DNA of 64,000 nucleotides, taken from positions 47,890 through 111,889 of the forward strand of contig NZ_JAIVMF010000016.1 in NCBI RefSeq assembly GCF_020176715.1. Reading direction: 5' to 3'. Positions 24,599-34,253 of the stretch are shown here, piece after piece. How positions within the stretch are numbered: the stretch's first letter is position 1; each line of letters starts with the position of its first letter. The notes under the pieces are model-generated. The model saw only the letters and a list, made by a program, of their open reading frames with translations. It was not told where the DNA came from and made no database searches. This DNA comes from Stappia stellulata (GTDB lineage: Bacteria > Pseudomonadota > Alphaproteobacteria > Rhizobiales > Stappiaceae). Both the position numbers and the translations under genes were made by a program.

Positions 24599-25384
24599 TT
24601 ACTCGCGGTTGCCGAAGAGCTGCAGCAGCATGAGGAAGAGGTTGATGAAGTCGAGGTAGAGACGCAGCGCGCCCATGATCGACTTCTTGGTGGCCACTTC
24701 CGCACCGTCGTTGCCGTCGTACATTTCCTTGATCTGCTGCGTGTCGTAGGCGGTGAGGCCGGCGAACACGAGGACGCCGATCACGGAGATGGCGAACTGC
24801 AGGGCCGAAGAGGCCAGGAAGATGTTGACGATCGACGCCAGGATGATGCCGATCAGGCCCATGAACAGGAACGATCCCCAGCCCGACAGGTCCTTCTTCG
24901 TCGTATAGCCGTAGAGGCTCAGCGCGCCGAAGGAGGCGGCGGTGATGAAGAACACCCGTGCGATCGAGCCGCCGGTGTAGACCAGGAAGATCGACGACAG
25001 CGACACGCCCATGAGCGCGGCATAGACCCAGAAGGTGGTCTGCGCGGTGGAGGCGCTCATCGACTGGATCTTGAAGCTGAGGAAGAACACCATGGCGAGC
25101 GGCGCAAGCATGACCACCCACTTGAGCGGGCTGCCGTAAAGCGTCGCGCCAAGCTGGGTCAGCATGATGCCGTTGCCGAACTGGGCGGCGGCCTGCGACG
25201 GATCCTGCGTCGTCGCCATCCAGGCGGTTGCGAGCGCCAGGATGCCCGTAAGGCCGAGGCCGAGGGCCATGTAGTTGTAGACGCCCAGCATGTAGGCGCG
25301 AAGGCCCTCGTCATAGACGCCGGCCCCTGCGCGCGCGCCGGCCGCCGTATACCCTAAGTTGGAATTGCGGTCGAAGGTCGACAT
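24599..25384 (-). CDS. Bax inhibitor-1/YccA family membrane protein
   Basis: This 261-residue inner-membrane protein has seven hydrophobic helices. It starts at 25384 (MSTFDRNSN), with GGAGAGGA upstream. The family signature AYDTQQIKEMY near the C-terminus includes the di-aspartyl pH-sensor region of bacterial BsYetJ-like calcium leak channels, and the last helix ends FLMLLQLFGNRE. In bacteria the family is linked to calcium leak and to FtsH-mediated membrane protein quality control. It stands alone, with its own terminator. Confidence 0.92.
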   Translation of the reverse strand: MSTFDRNSNLGYTAAGARAGAGVYDEGLRAYMLGVYNYMALGLGLTGILALATAWMATTQDPSQAAAQFGNGIMLTQLGATLYGSPLKWVVMLAPLAMVFFLSFKIQSMSASTAQTTFWVYAALMGVSLSSIFLVYTGGSIARVFFITAASFGALSLYGYTTKKDLSGWGSFLFMGLIGIILASIVNIFLASSALQFAISVIGVLVFAGLTAYDTQQIKEMYDGNDGAEVATKKSIMGALRLYLDFINLFLMLLQLFGNRE

Positions 25385-25648
25385 CGAAATCCTCTCCATC
25401 CTCTCGTGATCCGTCCGCGCTATCCGCGTCGGCGGGCGATTGCCCCTGTAAAACACCGGTGTCCTGACCCGCGCGGGGAGATTTTCCCGCCCAAATCGCG
25501 CCAAAAACGGCGGATTACGTACAAGTCCTGCTGAATATGGGCGTTGGGGAACGCCCGAACAAGGTGCAATCGACCCAAAACACATTACCGATCTGTCATG
25601 AACGGCAAAGGGTAAACGGGCCGCAAACGCGGCCCGCATCGGTTCTTC

Positions 25649-26410
25649 TTACTTCATCGCCTTGAGGCGCGAGGCGATCTGCCGGTCGCAGGTGCCGCCC
25701 GGCCAGCGCACGATCTCCTCGCGGGCGAAGTCCAGGATCTCCTTCTTGGGATCGATCATGGTCTGCGGCGTGACGCCGGGCTTGAACCACTGCAGCACGG
25801 CATAGTCGCCGCCGGCATCGGTCAGGAAGGCGATCGGCTTGCCGTTCTCGACGATGCCGAGACGTCCGACGCGCACCGGGGTCACGTCCACTTCGGTGGT
25901 GGTGCCGTCGATGGTCATCTTCGATTTCGACAGGCGCAGCGACTTGAAGGCGGCGGCGGTGGTGCCGGTCCAGCGGCCGAACAGGCGCTCGCCCTTGTTT
26001 TCCACCGACAGGCAGGAGTTCTTGTAGTTGGGGATCGACAGGCGTTTGGCCGGATGTTCCACCGGCTCCGCGCCCTTGGCGAAGGTGGTGAACTTCATTT
26101 CGTGCTCGCCGGTGCGATAGACGCGGATCTGGACCGGATCATAGGTCGCCTGTCCGATGCGGCGGGTCAGGAAGTCGAACTGGTTCTGGTCGTTGGTGCC
26201 GGCCTTGCGATAGAGCCAGCGCGCCGGCAGGCCGTTTTCGAAAACCAGCCAGTCGCTCACGACAAGGCCGCGCGGCCCGTCGGGTTCGTTCACCTGCCAC
26301 ACGCCGGTGTGAAAGGGCGATTCCGCTGCGCCCGGCGTTGCCGTGCCGGCAAGGGCGGCGGAGCCGATCGCCAGTGCCAGCGCGGCGCTCTTCAGGTTGA
26401 AAAGGATCAT
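25649..26410 (-). CDS. Secreted protein of unknown function
   Basis: This 253-residue protein starts at 26410 (MILFNLKSAALALAIG), with GGAGAGATG upstream. A signal peptide of about 28 residues ends near GAAE. The mature part has two cysteines (NSCLSVENKG and GGTCDRQ) that could form a disulfide, several aromatic-rich strands (GVWQVNEPDGPRG, VVSDWLVFENGLPARWLY) and no catalytic motif I recognise. It may be a periplasmic beta-rich protein. It is downstream of the ABC permease on the same strand, but separate. Confidence 0.78.
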   Translation of the reverse strand: MILFNLKSAALALAIGSAALAGTATPGAAESPFHTGVWQVNEPDGPRGLVVSDWLVFENGLPARWLYRKAGTNDQNQFDFLTRRIGQATYDPVQIRVYRTGEHEMKFTTFAKGAEPVEHPAKRLSIPNYKNSCLSVENKGERLFGRWTGTTAAAFKSLRLSKSKMTIDGTTTEVDVTPVRVGRLGIVENGKPIAFLTDAGGDYAVLQWFKPGVTPQTMIDPKKEILDFAREEIVRWPGGTCDRQIASRLKAMK

Positions 26411-26545
26411 GAAAACATCTCTCCGGGTCTTGTCCTCTTGCCGGGACGCGCGCGCGTCCCGCATGCACCGGCGACCATATCCGGCCTCGCGGAGAATGGC
26501 ACCCTTGCCGGGTATTTTCTCCGGCAAGCGTGTGGATGGCGCAGC

Positions 26546-29116
26546 TCAAAGGTTGCGCAGCACCGGGGCGGGCTTGCGGCCGAGCACCCGCCAGGTGCCG
26601 ATCAGCCCGAAGCCGACGGTGAGGACGAGGGCGGCAATCGCCGCGCCGATGGCGGTTGCCGGCAGGAAGGTGAACTGGCTGTCCATCACCTGCACCAGCA
26701 CGAAGGAGGCGGCAAGCGCGCCGGCGATAACGGCGAAGGTCGCGGTCACCAGCCCAAGCGCTGCATATTCGATCACGAAGCTTGCGATCAGTCGCGCGCG
26801 GGTCGCCCCCAGCGTCTTCAGGATCACCGCGTCATAGACCCTGTGGCGGTGGCCGGCGGCCAGCGCCCCGCCCAGCACCAGAACGGAGGAGACCAGCGTG
26901 ACCGAGGCGGCGGCGCGGATCGCCCAGGCGAGCTGTTCCACCAGCGCGTTGACCTGCGCGATCGCGTCCTTCACCCGAATGGAGGTCACGGTCGGGAATT
27001 CATTCGCCACCGTCTTGAGCAGGGCAAGCTCCGCGTCGCGGGTGCCGCCGTCGGGATAGGTCAGCGTGCGCAGGTGGGTGTGCGGCGCGCCGGCGAAGGT
27101 GTTTGGCGAAAACACCATGACGAAGTTGATCGAGAGTGATTCCCAGTCGACGCGGCGGAAATTGGCGATTTCCGCCGTGATGTTGCGGCCGAGCACATTG
27201 ACCGTCACCGTGTCGCCGATCTTCAGGCCGAGCGCCTCGGCGACCTCGCTTTCGAAGGAGACCAGATTTGCGCCCGTGTGATCGGGTGCCCACCAGTCCC
27301 CGCCCGTCAGCGTGCTGCTGTCGGGCAACGTGGCCGCATAGGTGATGCCGCGGTCGCCGCGCAGCGCCCAGGCGCCGCCCTGCGGGGCTTCGATGTCCTG
27401 GGAGGGAATGTCGTTGATGGCGGCGATCCGCCCGCGCAGCATCGGCGCGCCGTCGATGGTGGCGTCGGGCGCCTCGCGCGACAGCAGTGCGTCGAAGGCA
27501 TCGCGCTCGCTGTTTTGCACATCGAGGAAGAAGAAACTCGGCGCGTCGCGGGCGATGGTCGCGCCAAGCTCGCGGCGCAGGTTGCCGTCGATCAGCGCCA
27601 GCGTCACCAGAAGCGACAGGCCGAGGCCGAGCGACAGCACGACGGAGGGGGTCAGCGCGCCGGGGCGATGGATGTTGCCGAGCGCCAGCCTGAGCTCCGC
27701 GCCGCGCGGACGCGGCAGGCGCCGGGCGCCGGCCATGATGGCGCGCGCGATCAGGGACAAAAGCAGGAAGACGGAGGCCGTCGCGCCGACATAGACCAGC
27801 GAGATGCGGGTGTCGCCTGAGAGCCAGATGGCGAGCGCGGCGAGCACGCCGACCGCAAGCGCCGTGCCGGCGATGTAGCGCTTGCGCGGCCAGCGGTGGC
27901 GGGTGCTGACGTCGTCGCGAAAGAGCAGGCGCGGCGGCACGTCGTGCGCGCGCCCCAAAGGCCAGAGCGCGAAGGCAAGCGCGGTCAGCGCACCGTAGAG
28001 GACGCCAAGGCCGAGTTCGGCCGGATAGATCGAGGCAATCGCCTGAACCGGCAGGATGGTCGCGAGGAAGCCTTGCGTCGCGAAGGGGATGGCTGCGCCC
28101 AGCACGAGGCCGCAGGCGATGCCCAGCCCCGTCAGCATCAGGATCTGGATCAGATAGACGCGGAAGACGAAGCCGCCGTCGGCGCCGACACAGCGGAAGG
28201 TGGCGATCACCGGACGCTTGGCGTCGAGGAAGGAGCGCACCGCATTGGCGACGCCGACGCCGCCGACGAGCAGGGCGGTCATGCCGACGAGGCTGAGGAA
28301 CTGGGCGAGGCGGCCGATGTTGCGCTGCAGGCCGGGGGCGGCATTGGCGCGCGAACGAATGCGCCAGCCGGCTTCCGGGAAGGCCTCCTCGGCCTCCTCG
28401 ATGATGGCGTCGAGCCGGTCGGGCGCGTCGAGGCGGACACGGTAGTTCTGACGGACAAGGCTGCCCGGCTGCACCAGGCCGCTGGCGTCGATGGCGGCAT
28501 TGGCGACGATCACCCGCGGGCCGAAGTTCAGCCCGTCGCTGAGACGGTCCGGCTCGACCTCGATGGTGTCGGAGACCGTCAGCGTGGCGCGTCCGAGGGT
28601 GAAGCTGTCGCCGACCGAAAGTCCCAGACGCACCAGAAGCTCGCGCTCGACCACCGCGCCGAAGGCCTCGCCGCCCCCCGCCAGGGCGGTGTCGAGGGCG
28701 CCGCCGGCCGTCAGGCTCATTGCGCCGAACAGCGGATAGGCATCGTCGACGCCCTTGACCTCGACCAGCGTCTGTTCGCCGGTCGCCGGCGCGCGCGCCA
28801 TGGCGCGCAGCGTGGCGATCCGCGACACGGCGCCGAGGCTTTCCAGATAGGCGTATTCTTGCTGCGTGGCTTCGCGGTGGATCAGGCGGAAGGAGAGGTC
28901 GCCGCCGAGGATGGTGGTGCCTTCCGCGGCGATGCCCTCGACCAGGGAGCGGGAGACGGAGGTGACGCCGGAAATGGCGGCAACGCCAAGCGCGATGCAG
29001 GCGATGAAGATGTAAAACCCCTTCAGGCCGCCGCGCATCTCGCGCAGCGCGAAGCGGAAGGCCAGCGCAAGGCCGGGGCGGGACGCGGGCGCCTGCCCGG
29101 CGACGAAAGCCGTCAT
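26546..29116 (-). CDS. ABC transporter permease, FtsX/MacB-like (YbbP type)
   Basis: This 856-residue inner-membrane protein has a helix near residues 33-53, a large periplasmic region, then two groups of FtsX-type helices. The second group is at the C-terminus (AASVTLVSSVLVLGGALAAG, then LVLTVGFGLIGTWRVLGRKPAPVLRNL). This ten-helix layout is that of YbbP, the partner of YbbA, rather than of LolC/E or MacB. The four-base gap to the ATPase gene upstream shows they are cotranscribed. It probably works as a mechanotransmission or lipid/lipophile extraction complex, with substrate unproven. Confidence 0.88.
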   Translation of the reverse strand: MTAFVAGQAPASRPGLALAFRFALREMRGGLKGFYIFIACIALGVAAISGVTSVSRSLVEGIAAEGTTILGGDLSFRLIHREATQQEYAYLESLGAVSRIATLRAMARAPATGEQTLVEVKGVDDAYPLFGAMSLTAGGALDTALAGGGEAFGAVVERELLVRLGLSVGDSFTLGRATLTVSDTIEVEPDRLSDGLNFGPRVIVANAAIDASGLVQPGSLVRQNYRVRLDAPDRLDAIIEEAEEAFPEAGWRIRSRANAAPGLQRNIGRLAQFLSLVGMTALLVGGVGVANAVRSFLDAKRPVIATFRCVGADGGFVFRVYLIQILMLTGLGIACGLVLGAAIPFATQGFLATILPVQAIASIYPAELGLGVLYGALTALAFALWPLGRAHDVPPRLLFRDDVSTRHRWPRKRYIAGTALAVGVLAALAIWLSGDTRISLVYVGATASVFLLLSLIARAIMAGARRLPRPRGAELRLALGNIHRPGALTPSVVLSLGLGLSLLVTLALIDGNLRRELGATIARDAPSFFFLDVQNSERDAFDALLSREAPDATIDGAPMLRGRIAAINDIPSQDIEAPQGGAWALRGDRGITYAATLPDSSTLTGGDWWAPDHTGANLVSFESEVAEALGLKIGDTVTVNVLGRNITAEIANFRRVDWESLSINFVMVFSPNTFAGAPHTHLRTLTYPDGGTRDAELALLKTVANEFPTVTSIRVKDAIAQVNALVEQLAWAIRAAASVTLVSSVLVLGGALAAGHRHRVYDAVILKTLGATRARLIASFVIEYAALGLVTATFAVIAGALAASFVLVQVMDSQFTFLPATAIGAAIAALVLTVGFGLIGTWRVLGRKPAPVLRNL

Positions 29117-29119
29117 GCC

Positions 29120-29839
29120 TCAGGCCTCCTGCACGGCGGCGGCGCGCGTCTCGACCGTCTCGATAAGGCCTGAGCGGACGCGGATCGCGGTGTCGCAGCG
29201 CTTTGCCAGGCCTGCGTCATGGGTCACCAGCACCAGCGTCATGCCGCGCTCGCGGGTGGCCTTGAACATCAGTTCCACGATCTGCGCGCCGGTCTTTTCA
29301 TCGAGGTTGCCGGTCGGCTCGTCCGCCAGAAGCAGCGGCGGGCGGGTCACCAGTGCGCGGGCGATGGCGACGCGCTGCTGCTCGCCGCCCGACATTTGCG
29401 CCGGATAATGGTCGACACGGCTTTCCAGTCCGACGGCGGCAAGCTCGGCGCGCGCCGCTTCGAAGGCATCGGCATGGCCGGCGAGTTCCAGCGGAACGGC
29501 GACGTTTTCCAGCGCGGTCATGTTGGGAATGAGGTGAAACGACTGGAACACGATGCCGATGGAACGGCCGCGAAAGCGGGCGAGTTCGTCTTCCGACAGG
29601 CGGGTGAGATCCGCGTCGCCGATCGTCACCGATCCGCTGTCGGCGCGTTCCAGCCCGGCCATGACCATCAGCAGCGTCGACTTGCCGGAGCCGGACGGGC
29701 CGACGATGCCGACCGTCTCGCCGGCGGCGATGTCGAGCCCGACGCCTTTGAGGATGTGGACGCGGCCGGCATCGTGACCCAGGCTGAGATGAACGTCCCG
29801 GAGAGAAATCAGCGGGGCCGGGTCTGGTCGGTCGGTCAT
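29120..29839 (-). CDS. ABC transporter ATP-binding protein, YbbA/LolD type
   Basis: This 239-residue nucleotide-binding subunit has Walker A GPSGSGKST, signature MSGGEQQRVAIARAL and Walker B LLLADEPTGNLD, with the MacB/LolD-type GNLD ending. It pairs with the large permease gene directly downstream. It is divergent from the TesA-like esterase gene, an arrangement also known for ybbA/tesA in E. coli, which supports the YbbA assignment. Confidence 0.93.
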   Translation of the reverse strand: MTDRPDPAPLISLRDVHLSLGHDAGRVHILKGVGLDIAAGETVGIVGPSGSGKSTLLMVMAGLERADSGSVTIGDADLTRLSEDELARFRGRSIGIVFQSFHLIPNMTALENVAVPLELAGHADAFEAARAELAAVGLESRVDHYPAQMSGGEQQRVAIARALVTRPPLLLADEPTGNLDEKTGAQIVELMFKATRERGMTLVLVTHDAGLAKRCDTAIRVRSGLIETVETRAAAVQEA

Positions 29840-29969
29840 GCACTGCCCTATATGTTGCAGGACGATAGGATACGGGGTCGAAGCGGGGCCTTGCGGTCTG
29901 ACGATCAGGCGCGCAAGGCTTTGACCGATATGGGACCCCAGGGTGCCGACGTCCAGAGGATCAGTCCCG

Positions 29970-30614
29970 GTGATACGATTTGATACAGTTTTCCGTGCCC
30001 TTGCCGTTGTCGCGGCGCTGACCGGGGTGGCCCGGGCGGAGGGGGGCGCACTGAAGATCGTCGCGCTCGGCGACAGCCTGACGGCCGGCTATCAGCTGCC
30101 GCCCGAGGCCGCCTTTCCCGTACAGCTCGAGGCAGCGCTCAGGGCGCGCGGCCATGCGGTCGAGGTGGTCAATGCGGGCGTGTCGGGCGACACGACGTCC
30201 GGCGGACTGGCCCGGCTCGACTGGTCGGTCGGGGAGGATGCGGATGCGGTGATCGTCGAGCTTGGCGCCAATGACGCGCTGCGCGGCGTGCCGGTCGCCT
30301 CGGTGCGCGACAACATCGATGCGATCGTGGCCCGGCTCGATGAACGCGGCCTGCCGGTGCTTGTCGCCGGCATGCGCGCCCCGCGCAACATGGGCGAGGA
30401 CTATGCGGCGGCGTTCGATGCGGTCTTTCCCGAAGTCGCGGCGAAATACGATGCGCTGCTCTATCCCTATTTCCTGGAAGGCATTCCGCTGTCGCGCGAA
30501 ACCGTTCTGCCCGACGGCATGCATCCGACGCAAAAGGGCGTGGCGCTGATCGTGGAAGGGATCCTTCCCAAGGTCGAGGCGCTGATCGAGCGGGCGCGGA
30601 CCAACAACTCGTAA
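29970..30614 (+). CDS. tesA: Secreted arylesterase / lysophospholipase-like SGNH hydrolase
   Basis: This SGNH-fold esterase of about 214 residues has a signal peptide ending near ARAE. Block I is ALGDSLTAGY (nucleophile Ser), block II has VVNAGVSGDTTSGG, block III is VELGANDALRG and block V is PDGMHPTQKG (catalytic Asp and His). It should be a periplasmic multifunctional thioesterase/protease I-type enzyme. GTG 29970 is chosen because GAGGA lies about ten bases upstream; GTG 29943 would add nine residues before the hydrophobic core. Confidence 0.9.
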   Translation: MIRFDTVFRALAVVAALTGVARAEGGALKIVALGDSLTAGYQLPPEAAFPVQLEAALRARGHAVEVVNAGVSGDTTSGGLARLDWSVGEDADAVIVELGANDALRGVPVASVRDNIDAIVARLDERGLPVLVAGMRAPRNMGEDYAAAFDAVFPEVAAKYDALLYPYFLEGIPLSRETVLPDGMHPTQKGVALIVEGILPKVEALIERARTNNS

Positions 30615-30737
30615 TTTCGATCTTCCGCAAGTCGTCTGCTTGACCGGGGCGTGCCACCTGCGCCAAATTCCCGCAACCTTTCAGGCCTCCCGTTCGAGGC
30701 CGCTCCGTCTCCGGCCTCTGAAGAAGAAAGAAATCGC

Positions 30738-31790
30738 ATGGAAAAGCGCCGTCTTGGACGCACGGATCTTCACGTTTCCAGCCTGTCGCTGGGAACCATG
30801 ACCTTTGGCGAGCAGAACACGGAAGCCGAGGGCCATGCCCAGATGGACATGGCGCTCGAGCATGGCGTCAACCTGTTCGACGCCGCCGAACTCTATCCGA
30901 TCCCGCCCAAGGCGGAGACCCAGGGGCGGACCGAGGAAATCATCGGCAGCTGGATCAAGGCGCGGGGCAACCGCGATAGGATCGTGCTCGCCACCAAGAT
31001 GGTCGGGCGCAGCGCCAACACCTGGTTCCGCGACGGCGGCGTGACGGCGAACCTCAGCCGCGCCCATGTCGAGGAGGCGGTCGACAAGAACCTGAAGCGC
31101 CTGCAGACCGACTATATCGACCTTTACCAGATCCACTGGCCGGACCGCGCGGTCTCGGGCTTCGGGTCCAATCCGACGATCTGGCAGGCGCCCAAGCCGG
31201 TCGCCGACGAGGTTCCGATCGAGGAAACGCTGTCGGCGCTCGCCGATCAGGTCAAGGCCGGCAAGATCCGCCATATCGGCCTGTCCAACGAAAGCGCCTG
31301 GGGCACGATGACCTGGCTGGCGACGGCCGAGCGCCTCGGCCTGCCGCGCGTGGTCTCGATCCAGAACGCCTATTCGCTGGTGAACCGGACCTATGAGGTC
31401 GGGCTGGCCGAGATCGGCCTGCGCGAGGATGTCGGGCTGTTGGCCTATTCGGCGCTGGCGCAGGGCTATCTCACCGGCAAGTATCGCGATGGCGCATTGC
31501 CGGCCGGCGCGCGCAAGACGCTGTTCGACCGGCTTAACCGCTACGAGAAGCCGGGCGCGGAAGAGGCGATCAACGCCTATCTGGATCTTGCTGCCGAGCT
31601 CGGCATCGCGCCGTCGCAACTGGCCATTGCCTTTGCGCGTTCGCGCAGCTTCATGACCTCGGTGATCCTGGGCGCGACCTCGCTGGCGCAGCTGGAACAC
31701 GATCTCGCCTCGCTCGAGGTGACGATCACGCCGGAAATCGAAAAGAAGATCACCGCGATCTTCCAGAAGCACGGCTCGCCCTGCCCGTAA
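30738..31790 (+). CDS. Aldo/keto reductase (Tas-like)
   Basis: This 350-residue NADPH-dependent oxidoreductase is a TIM barrel. The catalytic tetrad can be read as Asp and Tyr in LFDAAELYP, Lys in LATKMVG and His in YQIHWPD. The segment PPKAETQGRTEEIIGSWI and the length match the Tas subfamily of E. coli rather than shorter AKRs. AAGAAAGAA precedes ATG 30738. The substrate is unknown. It follows the esterase by about 120 bases and may have its own promoter. Confidence 0.9.
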   Translation: MEKRRLGRTDLHVSSLSLGTMTFGEQNTEAEGHAQMDMALEHGVNLFDAAELYPIPPKAETQGRTEEIIGSWIKARGNRDRIVLATKMVGRSANTWFRDGGVTANLSRAHVEEAVDKNLKRLQTDYIDLYQIHWPDRAVSGFGSNPTIWQAPKPVADEVPIEETLSALADQVKAGKIRHIGLSNESAWGTMTWLATAERLGLPRVVSIQNAYSLVNRTYEVGLAEIGLREDVGLLAYSALAQGYLTGKYRDGALPAGARKTLFDRLNRYEKPGAEEAINAYLDLAAELGIAPSQLAIAFARSRSFMTSVILGATSLAQLEHDLASLEVTITPEIEKKITAIFQKHGSPCP

Positions 31791-31971
31791 CCGGCGGGCG
31801 GAGGCCGGCGATTCGCCGGGCGCGGGCAGGGGAAGAACCCGGCTCCCGCCCGGTCGCCGGCGGCACGTCGGCGGTCCCAGGGGTTTGATCTTTTTCGGAT
31901 TTTCTTTTTTGGTTGCGAAGCGGGGCGTTTCCCTGTCGTGATGGGGCATCGGCGACAGAGGAGGGTATCCC

Positions 31972-32565
31972 ATGCCTCGACTGTTCACCGGGCTTGAGAT
32001 TTCCTCCCAGACGGGTCTCATGCTCTCCCTGCTACGCGGCGGCCTGCGCGGCGCCCGCTGGATCGACCCCGAAAATTACCACATCACCTTGCGATTCATC
32101 GGCGATGTCGACGATCCGACCGCCGACGAAATCGCCGATGCGCTGGCGCGCATCCGCCGCGATCCCGTCGAGATCCGCATCGACGGCCTCGGCTCCTTCG
32201 GCAACGGCAAGCCCCATGCGGTATGGGCGCGGGTCGAGCCGAACCGGGCGCTGATGGAGCTTCAGGGCGAGCAGGAGCGCATCCTGCAGCGGCTGCGCCT
32301 GCCGGCGGAGCGGCGCAAGTATATTCCCCATGTGACGCTGGCGCGGTGCCGCAGCGCGACCAACCAGGATGTCGCGCGCTGGCTGGCGGAGCATGGCGGA
32401 TTCCAGGTGCCGGCCTTCACTGCCGCGCGGTTCGTGCTGTTTTCCTCCCGTGCCAGTACGGGCGGCGGGCCCTATCTGGTGGAGGAGGCCTATCCGCTGT
32501 CGGCCCGTGGCGGCGCGGAGCGCGACTTCGATGCGGATGCCTTCGCCGGCCATGACTTTCGCTAG
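31972..32565 (+). CDS. thpR: RNA 2',3'-cyclic phosphodiesterase (ThpR/LigT)
   Basis: This 197-residue member of the 2H phosphoesterase superfamily has two H-x-T-x motifs, HITL near residue 40 and HVTL near 122, forming the catalytic pair. The opening RLFTGLEI is the family's usual first strand. It hydrolyses 2',3'-cyclic phosphates at RNA ends; the ligase activity named LigT is the reverse reaction in vitro. GAGGAGGGTATCCC precedes ATG 31972. Confidence 0.92.
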   Translation: MPRLFTGLEISSQTGLMLSLLRGGLRGARWIDPENYHITLRFIGDVDDPTADEIADALARIRRDPVEIRIDGLGSFGNGKPHAVWARVEPNRALMELQGEQERILQRLRLPAERRKYIPHVTLARCRSATNQDVARWLAEHGGFQVPAFTAARFVLFSSRASTGGGPYLVEEAYPLSARGGAERDFDADAFAGHDFR

Positions 32566-32618
32566 TCATCCGGCCGGGGGGTGGTCTAGCACTTAAGGTG
32601 CAGCGCACAATTTCCGGC

Positions 32619-32647
32619 TTGCCTTTGGGCGTGGCGCTTGCGATACA
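32619..32647 (+). promoter_or_regulatory. Promoter of the pyrophosphatase gene
   Basis: TTGCCT (32619-32624) and GATACA (32642-32647) are 17 bases apart, about 33 bases before the ppa start codon. Confidence 0.55.
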
Positions 32648-32679
32648 GCGCGCCAACGACCAATCGAGGAGCTTGATCC

Positions 32680-33216
32680 ATGCGCATCGACGCCGTGCCG
32701 ATCGGCAAGAACCCGCCCGAAGACATCAATGTGATCGTTGAGGTCTCGGTCGGTGGCGAGCCGATCAAATACGAAATGGACAAGGATGCGGGCGCGATGT
32801 ACGTCGACCGCTTCCTGTACACGCCGATGCGCTATCCCGGAAACTACGGCTTCGTGCCGCACACGCTGTGCGGCGACGGCGACCCGGTCGACGTGATCGT
32901 CGCCAACCAGCGTCCGATCGTGCCCGGTGCGATCATGAACTGCCGCCCGATCGGCGTGCTGTTCATGGAAGACGAGGCCGGCATGGACGAGAAGCTGATC
33001 GCCGTGCCCTCCTCCAAGCTGACCAAGCGCTACGACAATGTGCTGCACTTCGAGGACCTGCCGGCGATCACCGTCGAGCAGATCAAGCACTTCTTCGAGC
33101 ACTACAAGGATCTGGAGCCCGGCAAGTGGGTCAAGATCACGGGCTTCGGCGGTCCGGACGACGCCAAGCGCATCATCCGCGAATCGATCGAGCGCGAGAA
33201 CGCCCGCAAGGGCTGA
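32680..33216 (+). CDS. ppa: Inorganic pyrophosphatase, family I
   Basis: This 178-residue soluble hexameric enzyme splits pyrophosphate and pulls biosynthetic reactions forward. The family signature DGDPVDVIV, with its three metal-binding Asp residues, is at about residues 66-74. YPGNYGFVP and [13 protein letters not shown] are also typical. Length is normal. The gene has its own promoter and a good terminator and stands alone. Confidence 0.97.
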   Translation: MRIDAVPIGKNPPEDINVIVEVSVGGEPIKYEMDKDAGAMYVDRFLYTPMRYPGNYGFVPHTLCGDGDPVDVIVANQRPIVPGAIMNCRPIGVLFMEDEAGMDEKLIAVPSSKLTKRYDNVLHFEDLPAITVEQIKHFFEHYKDLEPGKWVKITGFGGPDDAKRIIRESIERENARKG

Positions 33217-33246
33217 GAGCGGCGAAGACGCCACTGCTGACTTTCG

Positions 33247-33278
33247 AAAGGCCGGGAGCATTCGCTTCCGGCCTTTTT
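33247..33278 (+). terminator. Intrinsic terminator of ppa
   Basis: AAAGGCCGG pairs with CCGGCCTTT across a 12-base loop and is followed by T residues. It lies 30 bases past ppa. The convergent hydrolase could use it in the other direction, with a weaker T-run. Confidence 0.8.
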
Positions 33279-33297
33279 CGTTGGCGACGGCGGTCAT

Positions 33298-34083
33298 CTA
33301 GCCGTGGGCGATCTGCTCGCGGATCAGCCGGCAGACGGCGTCGGGGATTTCCAGATGCGGCATGTGGCCGACGCGCTCGAACACATGGGTCGCGACCTCG
33401 CCCGGCAGCTTGTGCGACTGGCGCGTCGGCAGCACGCGGTCCTGCGTACCCCAGACGATCTTGACCGGAACATTCAGCCCGGCCAGCGCATCGCGCGGCA
33501 GCACCTTCTGGGTCTTGCCGTCGACCAGATGCTCGACGATGGCCATCAGCGCCTCGCGGGCGCCGGGGCGGGCGCGGGTCTCCGCGGCGTGACGGGCGAT
33601 GGCGCGGGGAAGGTCGAACTCCCAGCCGAAGAACTGCTCCAGCAGCATTTCCAGTTCGCCCGCCTCCGTCGCGGCCGCATAGCGGCGCAGCAGGCGGTGG
33701 TTGACCTCGAAGCCGAAGCCGCCCGGTGCCAGCAGGGTCAGGCTCGCGATCCGCTCCGGCGCCTTGAGGGCGACGAGCACGGCGGTGGCGCCGCCCATGG
33801 AATGGCCGACGAGGTGGACTTTTTCCAGCCCCAGCGCGTCGAGCGATCCGCGCACGGCGCGGGCCGCGATCCCCGCGCCGCCGATCTCCGGCCAGTCGAG
33901 CGCGCGCCCATGTCCCGGCAGGTCGAAGGCGAGGATGCGGCGATGGAGGGCGAGCGGCGCCTGCACCAGCGACCAGCCGGCGGCATCGCCGCCAAATCCG
34001 TGCAGCAGCACCACGGGCGCGCCCGGGCCGTCCGGCCCGCTTTCGGTGAATGGCAGGCAGCCCGCCGGCGTCTGCGAAACCAT
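33298..34083 (-). CDS. Alpha/beta hydrolase
   Basis: This 261-residue alpha/beta hydrolase has an oxyanion segment VVLLHGFGGDAAGW, nucleophile elbow VGHSMGG, an Asp in VWGTQDRVLP and a His in VGHMPHLE. The start at 34083 (MVSQTPAG) is preceded by AGGAGAC; the open frame extends further upstream without coding character. It resembles proteins annotated as acetoin dehydrogenase E2-like hydrolases, but no lipoyl domain or dehydrogenase genes are present. Substrate unknown. Confidence 0.85.
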   Translation of the reverse strand: MVSQTPAGCLPFTESGPDGPGAPVVLLHGFGGDAAGWSLVQAPLALHRRILAFDLPGHGRALDWPEIGGAGIAARAVRGSLDALGLEKVHLVGHSMGGATAVLVALKAPERIASLTLLAPGGFGFEVNHRLLRRYAAATEAGELEMLLEQFFGWEFDLPRAIARHAAETRARPGAREALMAIVEHLVDGKTQKVLPRDALAGLNVPVKIVWGTQDRVLPTRQSHKLPGEVATHVFERVGHMPHLEIPDAVCRLIREQIAHG

Positions 34084-34253
34084 GCAATGTCTCCTGTTTC
34101 CAACCGTGCGGCCTTGTTGCCACAGGCGCTGCCGCGAGGCGAGCGGAAAGCCGGGCCGGCCCGTCGGTACGGCGATGGATCTTGACAGGCACAGGTCGGC
34201 GCAGCACAAGATCTCGACCGGAATTAAATCGATTGAAATTTGCGAGGTTTGGG